The notes under the pieces are model-generated. The model saw only the letters and a list, made by a program, of their open reading frames with translations, made no database searches and was not told where the DNA came from. 13,815 nucleotides of DNA from an uncultured Lysobacteraceae bacterium (lineage in GTDB: Bacteria > Pseudomonadota > Gammaproteobacteria > Xanthomonadales > Rhodanobacteraceae). The stretch is taken from the NCBI GenBank assembly GCA_946482585.1, contig CAMLSI010000085.1, positions 1 to 13,815 of the forward strand, written 5' to 3'. Below are positions 7,821 to 13,815 of the stretch, one piece after another. Position 1 is the first letter of the stretch. Each line of letters begins with the position of its first letter. A program made the translations under genes and the position numbers.

Positions 7821-7827
7821 GGGGGAG
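7821..7827 (+). promoter_or_regulatory. Ribosome binding site of the ECF sigma factor
   Basis: GGGGGAG lies 6 bases before the ATG at 7834 and fixes that start. The 195 bases between the divergent ppc and sigma starts (7639-7833) must also carry both promoters, but no sequence close to a sigma-70 -35/-10 pair was found. An autoregulated ECF-type promoter cannot be recognised without known targets. Confidence 0.6.
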
Positions 7828-7833
7828 ACTGGC

Positions 7834-8391
7834 ATGGTCGACGCTGTCGATATCACGCAGCAGCTCAATGCCGCACGCGCCGGCGACACCGCGTCGCTCG
7901 ACGCGTTGTTCGCGGTCGTCTACGACGAATTGCGCCGGCTCGCCCGGCGCGAACTCGCGCGCGAGCGCGCCGGCCATACCCTGCAGCCGACCGCGCTCGT
8001 GCACGAAGCCTATTTGCGGCTCGTGTCGCAACAGGTCGCCGACTGGTCGGGCCGCGCGTATTTCTTCGGCCTCGCCGCGAGCATGATGCGGCGCATCCTC
8101 GTCAATCACGCACGCGACCGCGCCGCACAGAAACGCGGCGGCGGCGCGGCCGCAGTCACTCTGTCGCAGGCCGACGGCGTCGGCGACGCGCCGCTCGACG
8201 TGGTCGACCTTCACGAAGCGCTGGAAGCCCTGGCCAGGCTCGACGAACGCCAGGCCCGCGTCGTCGAGCTCAAGTTTTTCGGTGGACTGGAGATCGACGA
8301 GATCGCCGATGCGATCGGCGTGTCGCCGGCGACGGTGCGGCGCGACTGGACCGTCGCCCGGCTGTGGCTCGCACGCGAGCTCGCCGCATGA
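7834..8391 (+). CDS. ECF-family RNA polymerase sigma factor (kinase-linked type)
   Basis: Predicted 185-residue alternative sigma factor that would direct RNA polymerase to a private set of promoters. The sigma-2 region spans about residues 17-98, with LFAVVYDELRRLARRELARE (25-44), LQPTALVHEAYLRL (50-63) and AYFFGLAASMMRRILVNHAR (75-94). A Gly/Ala-rich linker follows (about 101-120), then sigma-4 (about 127-181) with the helix-turn-helix EIADAIGVSPATVRRDW (156-172). This pattern matches the ECF subfamily (TIGR02999-like, ECF43 group) found beside Ser/Thr kinases. No anti-sigma gene is adjacent. Its stop overlaps the kinase start as ATGA (8388-8391), so the two are translationally coupled. The frame is open further upstream to a GTG at 7681, but that stretch has no ribosome site and is low-complexity Ala, so it was excluded. 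Confidence 0.92.
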   Translation: MVDAVDITQQLNAARAGDTASLDALFAVVYDELRRLARRELARERAGHTLQPTALVHEAYLRLVSQQVADWSGRAYFFGLAASMMRRILVNHARDRAAQKRGGGAAAVTLSQADGVGDAPLDVVDLHEALEALARLDERQARVVELKFFGGLEIDEIADAIGVSPATVRRDWTVARLWLARELAA

Positions 8392-11162
8392 AGAAGCCCA
8401 CGCTGTCGCCGGAGCGCTGGCAGCGCCTGCAGGAGGCGCTCGCCGACGCGCTCGAACGGCCCGCGGCGCAGCGTGCGGCAGCGTTGCAGGTGACGCTGGA
8501 CGACGATGCCGAACTGCTCGCCGAAGCGCAGGCGCTGCTCGCCTACGACGGCGTGCTGCCCGAACGGTTGCCGCCGCAGGCGTTCGCCACGCTGGCCGAC
8601 GATGCGGACGCCGGCAACGACGACTGGCGCGGTCGCCGCGTCGGACTGTTCGTGCTCGAACACCTGCTCGGCAGCGGCGGATCGAGCAGCGTCTACCGCG
8701 CACGCCGCGTCGACGACTTCGAGCAACGGGTGGCGGTGAAACTGCTGCGCGGCCACGATCGCACGAGCCTGCGCCGTTTCGAGCGCGAACGCGGCATTCT
8801 CGCCAGCCTCAACCACGCCCACATCGCGCGTCTGTTCGATGCGGGCAGTACCGCCGATGGCACGCCCTATCTCGTGCTCGAATATGTCGAGGGACGCACC
8901 TGGGATCGCTGGCTCGCCGAAGACCGACCCGACCTGCGCCGACGCATCGAGCAGTTCCTGCTGGTCTGCGACGCGGTCGAATACGCGCACCGCCGCCTGC
9001 TGGTACATCGCGATCTCAAGCCGGCGAACATCCTCGTCGATGCCGACGGGGCGCCGCGCCTGCTCGACTTCGGCATCGCCACGCTGCTCGATGCCGGCGA
9101 CTCGACCGTGACGCGCGAAGGCGGCGCCGCGCTGACGCCGGCCTATGCCGCGCCGGAGCAACTCCGCGGCGAACCGGTGACGACCGCGACGGACGTCTAC
9201 GCGCTCGGTCTCGTGCTGTACGAAACGCTGGCCGGCACCCATCCGTTCCGCCGTCCCGGCGACAGCGAACGCGACGTGCTGCGCGCGGTGACGACGCGCG
9301 ATGCGCCGCGGCCGAGCCAGCACGCCGGCGAACGCGGCCTGCGCGCCGCCGACCTGCGCGGCGATCTCGACAACATCGTGCTCGCCGCGATCGAACGCGA
9401 GCCGGCACGGCGCTACGGCTCGGTGCGCGAACTCGCCGACGACCTGCGCGCCTGGCTCGGGGGCAGACCGGTGTCGGCGCGACCGCAGACCTTCGCCTAC
9501 CTCGCGCGCAAGTTCGCCGCACGCCATCGCGCGGCGGTGCTGGTTGCCGCCGTCGCCGCGATCGCGCTGCTCGCGACGAGCGCCGTCGCGGTGTGGCAGG
9601 CGCGCGCGGCCGTGCACGAACGCGAACGCGCGCAGCAGCGCTTCGCCGACGTGCGGCACTTCGCCAACAACCTGCTGTTCGATTATCACGAGGGCATACA
9701 GAAACTCGCCGGCTCGCTGCCGATGCAGGAACGGCTCGTGCGCGACGGCATCGACTATCTCGAACGCCTGCGCACCGATGCCGGCGACGACACCGAACTC
9801 TGGCGCGACATCGCCGCGGGCTATCTCAAGGTCGGCGACCTGCAGGGCAATCCTTACGGCGCCAACCTCGGCGATTTCGCCGGCGCGGCCAAGAGCTACG
9901 ACCGGGCCGACGCCGCGCTCGCGCGCGCCGAAACGCGTGACGCCGGCACGGCGACGCGCACGCTGCGCGCGCGCCTGTGGATGCGGCGCGCCTACCTGAG
10001 CTACCAGAACACCGAACTCGATGCGGCGCGCGAGCATACGCGGGCGTCGCTGCGCGGGTTCGAGGCGCTGCGCGCGCAGATGCCCGACGATCTCGACGTA
10101 CTGATCGAATACACCGACGGGCTCGATCTCTACGCCGAACTGATCGGCGTGAGCGGCAACGACGGCAAGCCCGATCCCGACGGCGCGCGGCAGCATCAGC
10201 TCGAGGCCGCCGAACTGCGCCGTGCCGCGCTCGCGCGCGACCCCGACAACAAGCGGCTACGCTACGTCGTCTACACCAGCCAGCTGCGCGAAGGCGGCTA
10301 CTGGGCCGAGCGCAACGACATGGCGAAGGCGGAAGCTGCACTGCTCGAGGCATTGCGGATGATCCGCGAACTCGTCGCCGGCGATACCAGCGACACCTAC
10401 CGGCAGCGCGAAATCGGCGTCGTGCTCGCGCGTCTGGTGCAGGTGCAGGACGCACTGGGCAAGCTCGACGCGTCGGTCGAGTCGGCGCTCGAAGCGCTCA
10501 GGCACATGGAAAGCCTGCTTGCGCGCGATCCGGACAACGACTCGATGCGTGAAGGCGTGACCTCGACGACGGGCTGGGCCGCGCGCCAGCTCGTCAAAGC
10601 CGGACGCCACGCCGAAGCGCTGCCGATCGTGCAGCGCCAGATCGCGGTCAACGAAGCGCGTCTGCGTGACGCGCCCGACAGTCCGGAAATCCGCTACAAC
10701 CTGTCGCTGGGCTACCGACGACTCGGCGAACAGCGCGCGGCGGCGCGCGACTATGCGGGTGCCATCGCGGCACACCGCAAGGCGCTCGCGATCCAGCAGG
10801 AGCTCGCCGCGCTGTCGCCCGCCTATACGGCCGGAGTCGTACTGTCGCAACTGCACATCGGTCGCGCCGAACTCGGCAGCGCCCAGACCGCGGCGGCGCG
10901 CACGACGCTGACCGAGGCGACGCGGCAGCTCGCCATGCTCGTCGACACGAAAGCCGTCAGCGCCAGCTACGGCGAAGACCTCGCCGACGCCTACGTCACG
11001 CTCGGCGACGCGTGGAGTGCTGCGCCACGCGTCGCGGCCAAGGCGGACGACGCGTACGGGCGCGCGATCGCGATCTGGGACGGCTACGAACGCGACGGCG
11101 CATTGCCGGCGAAATCGGCCGAGAAGCGCGAGCGAGCGCGTCGAGCGCTGGCGGCGCCGTAG
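8388..11162 (+). CDS. Membrane-anchored Ser/Thr protein kinase with TPR-like C-terminal half
   Basis: Predicted 924-residue Hanks-type kinase. An N-terminal helical segment (about 8-55) is typical of this subfamily. The kinase domain spans about 87-355 with all key residues: glycine loop GSGGSSSVY (95-103), VAVK Lys118, helix-C Glu134, HRDLKPAN (207-214), DFG (227-229) and APE (255-257); it should therefore be active. A single membrane helix follows (about 382-404). The remaining 500 residues are helical repeats that look like degenerate TPRs, for example 641-665, 687-716 and 784-808, and would lie across the membrane from the kinase if the topology is simple. It starts inside the sigma-factor stop codon (ATGA). 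The ECF43-type pairing suggests the kinase phosphorylates and thereby switches the sigma factor, as described for EcfP/PknT in Vibrio; here that is inference. No PASTA or other ligand domain is visible. Confidence 0.92.
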   Translation: MKKPTLSPERWQRLQEALADALERPAAQRAAALQVTLDDDAELLAEAQALLAYDGVLPERLPPQAFATLADDADAGNDDWRGRRVGLFVLEHLLGSGGSSSVYRARRVDDFEQRVAVKLLRGHDRTSLRRFERERGILASLNHAHIARLFDAGSTADGTPYLVLEYVEGRTWDRWLAEDRPDLRRRIEQFLLVCDAVEYAHRRLLVHRDLKPANILVDADGAPRLLDFGIATLLDAGDSTVTREGGAALTPAYAAPEQLRGEPVTTATDVYALGLVLYETLAGTHPFRRPGDSERDVLRAVTTRDAPRPSQHAGERGLRAADLRGDLDNIVLAAIEREPARRYGSVRELADDLRAWLGGRPVSARPQTFAYLARKFAARHRAAVLVAAVAAIALLATSAVAVWQARAAVHERERAQQRFADVRHFANNLLFDYHEGIQKLAGSLPMQERLVRDGIDYLERLRTDAGDDTELWRDIAAGYLKVGDLQGNPYGANLGDFAGAAKSYDRADAALARAETRDAGTATRTLRARLWMRRAYLSYQNTELDAAREHTRASLRGFEALRAQMPDDLDVLIEYTDGLDLYAELIGVSGNDGKPDPDGARQHQLEAAELRRAALARDPDNKRLRYVVYTSQLREGGYWAERNDMAKAEAALLEALRMIRELVAGDTSDTYRQREIGVVLARLVQVQDALGKLDASVESALEALRHMESLLARDPDNDSMREGVTSTTGWAARQLVKAGRHAEALPIVQRQIAVNEARLRDAPDSPEIRYNLSLGYRRLGEQRAAARDYAGAIAAHRKALAIQQELAALSPAYTAGVVLSQLHIGRAELGSAQTAAARTTLTEATRQLAMLVDTKAVSASYGEDLADAYVTLGDAWSAAPRVAAKADDAYGRAIAIWDGYERDGALPAKSAEKRERARRALAAP

Positions 11163-11182
11163 CCGACGCCGGCAGCCGCGCG

Positions 11183-11785
11183 TCACAGCCCGATGACGAT
11201 CGTGACCGAGTTGTTGCTGCCGGCGATCGAGTTGTTCAGCGTACTCGCGTAGCCGTTGCACGCGGTCGGGGGCACGGGCGGAATCGTGATGTTGTTGCCG
11301 CTCATCGTCGCGCTCGCGGCGCTCCAGGTGCCCTGCGCGCTGAACAGGATCGGGCCGTAGACGCAGTCGTTGCCGAGCGGCACCGGAACGCCGCTGACCG
11401 TCGCCGAGTAGAGGTGCAGATAGACGCTGGTCATCTGTATGGCGGCGGTACTCGGGTTGGTCAGCGGATTGCTCGTGGTGCCGCGGTGGAACAGCTGCGT
11501 GTTCAGCGTGACCATGCCGAGCCCGTTGACGTTGGACTGCAGGGTCGACGGCGGGAAATAGAAGATGCCGCCGTAAACGGCCGGCGATGCCTGCTGCGCG
11601 CCGTCGGCGAACGAACCGTTCGGGAACGGCATCGGAAAACCGTTGATCACGAACTGGCCGCTGACCGGCCGGCCGTCGATCCTGTGGCGGAAGATCTTGT
11701 CGGGCGGAGTCTGGGCCTGCAGCGGCAGTGCGGCGGCCAGGAACAGCGCAAGCGCCGCTGCGGCGCTGAAACGACGAGTAAACAT
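11183..11785 (-). CDS. Secreted protein of unknown function
   Basis: Predicted 200-residue protein with a clear Sec signal peptide: MFTRRF, a hydrophobic Ala/Leu stretch (8-22), then LQA-Q with cleavage near 24. The mature part is rich in Ser, Thr, Asn and Pro, with alternating hydrophobic residues that suggest beta-structure. It has just two cysteines (141 and 176), which could form one disulfide. The tail NNSVTIVIGL is strand-like. No family is recognised. The ATG at 11785 follows GGGGGA at good spacing; an upstream in-frame start (11863) would place 26 unlikely residues before the signal. Its stop lies 20 bases from the kinase stop (convergent), and it is divergent from the delta-60 gene, also secreted. 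The gene is well supported by the signal peptide and ribosome site; the function is not. Confidence 0.75.
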   Translation of the reverse strand: MFTRRFSAAAALALFLAAALPLQAQTPPDKIFRHRIDGRPVSGQFVINGFPMPFPNGSFADGAQQASPAVYGGIFYFPPSTLQSNVNGLGMVTLNTQLFHRGTTSNPLTNPSTAAIQMTSVYLHLYSATVSGVPVPLGNDCVYGPILFSAQGTWSAASATMSGNNITIPPVPPTACNGYASTLNNSIAGSNNSVTIVIGL

Positions 11786-11906
11786 GATTCCCCCAGGCAG
11801 TGCAGATCGGTGGCACGGTCGCCGCGCCGGGCCGATCGACCCGGCGCTGCCGTCCTGGCCCACTCACGCACGGAATGGCGGCGAAAGCGCTCATCGCCAC
11901 CGCGCG

Positions 11907-11935
11907 TTTCACGGTTGACGATTGCATTGCGTATT
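11907..11935 (+). promoter_or_regulatory. Candidate promoter in an AT-richer island before the delta-60 gene
   Basis: The 198-base gap between two divergent secreted-protein genes contains a locally AT-rich stretch (about 11905-11940), unusual in this window. TTTCAC (11907-11912) and CGTATT (11930-11935) are 17 bases apart but match the sigma-70 consensus only partly. A TTGACG (11915-11920) is a better -35, though no -10 lies at the right distance from it. Confidence 0.25.
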
Positions 11936-11983
11936 GAAGGACAGGCCGGCAGGGAGCCGGTCGTCACAGCATCGGGGATCATC

Positions 11984-13354
11984 ATGTTCAGACTTCTTTC
12001 TGCACTGCTCGTCGCCGCCGCGTCCGTCGCCATGCCGGCGAGCGCGAACATCAACGGCTCGGTCGACACGACCTGGGGCGGACCCGAAGCGGGCCGCGTG
12101 CGCGTCGCGTTCAATCTCGGCGCGAACAATTACGACTACACGCTCGCGACGCGCGCGCTGGCCGACGGTCGTCTCGTCGCGGTCGGCGTCGCGACGGTCG
12201 CGGTGTCGACGCGCCGGATCGCCGTGGCCGTGCGCAAGGCCGACGGCACGGCCGATACCTCGGTCGCGCCGAACGGCCGCTATTCGATTCCGGTCACCGG
12301 CGTCGTGTCGGCGGTCGACACCGCCGCAGCGATCGCGCCCGACGGCAGCTTCTACGTGATCGGCCGCGCGCCGAATCTGCAGCAGCTGCGCGTATGGCAC
12401 TACGCGCTCGACGGCTCGGAGCTCTCCGCGCCGCTCGACGTCGGCGCCGCGGGCACGAAGCACTACGCCTCGTCGGCCTACGTCGATTTCGCCGGCCGGC
12501 TGTTGATCGGCGGCTATCTCGAGCCGTCGACCGCAACGACCGAAAGCACGACCGACGCATTCCTCGTGCGCCTCGTCGCCGGCGGCACCGGCGTCGATCC
12601 GATGTTCGGGGGCCTGCGCACGATCGTGTTCGACGCTGCGCAACGCGACGACGTGTACGCCATCACCGGTGTCGGCGAAAACTATGCCGTCTGCAGCCGC
12701 GTCGGCAATCTCGCCGACTCGGCGAATCTGCGCTTCGGCATTGCGCTCGTGCAGCGCAGCGGCACGATGCATCCGGGCTTCAACGGCAACGGCCTGTATG
12801 TGGACCAGCTCGCGTTGAACGGCAACGCGGCAGAATCGGCCTGCAACGACATCACGACCGTGCGCCAGAACAATCAGACGCGCATCGTGATCACGGGCCG
12901 CGCATCCGCGCCCGGCCAGTTCACGCGACCCTATCTCGTGGTCGTCGGCCTCGACGGCCAGCTCGTCGCGGGAACGCCGAGTTTCGTCAACTTCGGTTTT
13001 GCCAGCAGTAGCGTCAGCGGCTTTCCTAGCCTCTATGCAGTGCCGGGGGACGACACGATCTATCTGGCCAGCTCCGGCATCTTCGACGGAAGCGGAAAGT
13101 ATTCCGTCGTGGTCGCCCGCATGGATGCGTTCGGCAATTACGACGCGAACTGGGGCGACGCGGGCACGGGCACGCGCGTGACGATGACCGCGCCGGCCGT
13201 CGGCGGCACGCAGCGCGACGTGTTCAACCGGAACCTCGCGTATCACGCGGGGCGCCTCTACCTCGGCGCCAACATCGCGCTCGATGCGGGCGATTCGGAC
13301 TTCGCGCTCGTGCGGTTCACGGGCGACACGATTTTTGCGGCGGGAATGAACTGA
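11984..13354 (+). CDS. Secreted delta-60-repeat beta-propeller-like protein
   Basis: Predicted 456-residue exported protein. The signal peptide MFRLLSALLVAAASVAMPASA ends at a standard ASA-N cleavage site (after 21). The mature protein contains several imperfect repeats of the delta-60 type (TIGR02608-like): a start such as NGSVDTTWGG (24-33), VDPMFGG (204-210), MHPGFNGNG (262-270) or YDANWGDAG (386-394), then a middle such as ALADGRLVAVG (58-68) or AIAPDGSFYVIG (116-127), and an end such as IAVAVRKADG or DFALVRFTGD. Such repeats are thought to fold as beta-propeller blades on secreted or surface proteins; no enzymatic residues are known. The ATG at 11984 has GGGGA just upstream and begins the signal peptide. 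The frame remains open far upstream into the kinase gene, but that is a shadow. The C-terminus ends in DTIFAAGMN, resembling a short tail motif seen in secreted proteins of this bacterial group. Confidence 0.85.
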   Translation: MFRLLSALLVAAASVAMPASANINGSVDTTWGGPEAGRVRVAFNLGANNYDYTLATRALADGRLVAVGVATVAVSTRRIAVAVRKADGTADTSVAPNGRYSIPVTGVVSAVDTAAAIAPDGSFYVIGRAPNLQQLRVWHYALDGSELSAPLDVGAAGTKHYASSAYVDFAGRLLIGGYLEPSTATTESTTDAFLVRLVAGGTGVDPMFGGLRTIVFDAAQRDDVYAITGVGENYAVCSRVGNLADSANLRFGIALVQRSGTMHPGFNGNGLYVDQLALNGNAAESACNDITTVRQNNQTRIVITGRASAPGQFTRPYLVVVGLDGQLVAGTPSFVNFGFASSSVSGFPSLYAVPGDDTIYLASSGIFDGSGKYSVVVARMDAFGNYDANWGDAGTGTRVTMTAPAVGGTQRDVFNRNLAYHAGRLYLGANIALDAGDSDFALVRFTGDTIFAAGMN

Positions 13355-13368
13355 GGCGGCCCCTGTCG

Positions 13369-13396
13369 CGAAGCCGCTCACGCAGGGGCGGCTTCG
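13369..13396. terminator. Hairpin between the convergent delta-60 and gshA genes, probably a bidirectional terminator
   Basis: CGAAGCCGC (13369-13377) and GCGGCTTCG (13388-13396) form a perfect 9-bp stem with a 10-base loop, 14 bases after the delta-60 stop. An alternative stem, GCCCCTG (13359-13365) with CAGGGGC (13383-13389), overlaps it and cannot form at the same time. Only short T content follows on either strand, so termination strength is uncertain, but the position between two converging genes fits a shared terminator. The rest of the gap (13397-13469) is GC-rich without further clear structure. Confidence 0.55.
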
Positions 13397-13469
13397 TTCG
13401 GGCCTGATCGCCGCGGGATCTGCGCCAGCTAGGCCGGGGTTCGCCGGCGCCGCGGCGCGACCCGCCGGA

Positions 13470-13815
13470 TCAATACGCGAATTCGCGGAACACCGGATCG
13501 ACGCTGCCCTTCCACGGGCCATGGAACAGCTCGAGCTTGCGTTCGGCCGGCGTCTGATTGGCTTGCGCGAACTCGATCAGCGGCTCGATGAAGACCGCCT
13601 CGCTCGCGCCGGTAGCATTGAGCTGGTTGCGACGTGCGAGGCCGTGACCGGCGATCTTGAGCGCTTCCAGCGCGAGCTCGCGCACGGTCGCGCCGCGGAA
13701 CGGCAGCTTGAAGCCGTGACGCGGCACGCCGTCGCGCAGCGCATGGCGTTCGGCGAGACTGAAATCCTTGACCAGGTCCCAGGCCGCATCGAGCGCGGCA
13801 TCGTCGTAGAGCAGG
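13470..13815 (-). CDS. gshA: Glutamate-cysteine ligase, plant/proteobacterial type, C-terminal fragment (5' end outside window)
   Basis: The last 115 codons of a gene running off the right edge. The enzyme joins glutamate and cysteine using ATP, the first and rate-setting step of glutathione synthesis, in the cytosol. The fragment reads LLYDDAALDAAWDL near the edge, then FKLPFRGATVRELALEALKIA, GLARRNQL, and ends with TPAERKLELFHGPWKGSVDP VFREFAY. This matches by eye the C-terminus of the plant-type ligase (Arabidopsis GSH1 ends with a related TPAE...LLEMYNGEWGQSVDPVF segment). This class differs from the E. coli GshA type and is usual in Xanthomonadales and Alphaproteobacteria. The catalytic part lies outside the window, so only the identity and the stop codon (13470-13472) can be vouched for. 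Confidence 0.88.
   Translation of the reverse strand, partial: LLYDDAALDAAWDLVKDFSLAERHALRDGVPRHGFKLPFRGATVRELALEALKIAGHGLARRNQLNATGASEAVFIEPLIEFAQANQTPAERKLELFHGPWKGSVDPVFREFAY

Noticed and set aside
7681..7833. GTG start 51 codons upstream for the sigma factor
   Set aside because: The extension is Ala-rich, lacks family similarity and has no ribosome site, whereas GGGGGAG precedes the ATG at 7834.
8211..10196. Long - strand open frame opposite the sigma factor and kinase
   Set aside because: Antisense shadow of two genes with intact family motifs; it has no ribosome site or recognisable domain.
11915..11920. TTGACG as a strong sigma-70 -35 box for the delta-60 gene
   Set aside because: No acceptable -10 hexamer lies 16-18 bases downstream, so it is not called as a promoter on its own.
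10257..11927. Long - strand open frame overlapping the kinase and the secreted-protein gene
   Set aside because: It is out of frame with the secreted protein and antisense to the kinase; the translation is compositionally biased.
11909..13522. Long - strand open frame opposite the delta-60 gene
   Set aside because: Shadow of a gene with a signal peptide and repeats; it also overlaps the gshA end in another frame.

Overview
The window is a high-GC stretch of bacterial chromosome (roughly 68-70% G+C by eye). Third codon positions are almost all G or C, and most genes have very long shadow frames on the opposite strand. The gene content points to a gammaproteobacterium of the Xanthomonadales/Lysobacterales, probably Rhodanobacteraceae-like (Dokdonella, Rudaea and relatives). 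That lineage call is an inference from a plant-type glutamate-cysteine ligase, a paired ECF sigma factor and Ser/Thr kinase, a RebB-family protein, and secreted proteins carrying 'IF..GF'-like motifs. No tRNA, rRNA, CRISPR array, transposase or integrase was seen.

Layout, left to right. (1) The 3' end of an unidentified + strand gene (1-129), followed by a strong intrinsic terminator (146-178). (2) A convergent, Tat-exported intradiol ring-cleavage dioxygenase (241-1026, -). (3) A large membrane protein (1295-4081, -) that joins an M50 site-2-protease core to two C-terminal SMI1/KNR4 (SUKH)-like domains. (4) Divergent from it, a solitary RebB (R-body) family gene with a second, degenerate RebB-like half (4260-4892, +). 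(5) Convergent with that, phosphoenolpyruvate carboxylase, ppc (4912-7638, -). (6) Divergent from ppc, a two-gene operon with an ATGA overlap: an ECF sigma factor (7834-8391, +) and a membrane-anchored Ser/Thr protein kinase with a TPR-like C-terminal half (8388-11162, +). (7) A small secreted protein of unknown function (11183-11785, -), convergent with the kinase. (8) Divergent from it, a secreted delta-60-repeat protein (11984-13354, +). (9) A hairpin, then the 3' end of plant-type gshA (13470-13815, -), which runs off the right edge.

How the genes fit together. The sigma factor and kinase are the one clear functional unit: the kinase probably sets sigma-factor activity by phosphorylation in response to a signal on the other side of the membrane. 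ppc (anaplerotic oxaloacetate) and gshA (glutathione synthesis) are housekeeping genes. The most unusual part is the divergent pair of the protease-SUKH fusion and the lone RebB-type gene. They share a 178-bp intergenic region holding an ACGCGT-c-ACGCGT repeat. Whether the pair works together is speculative.
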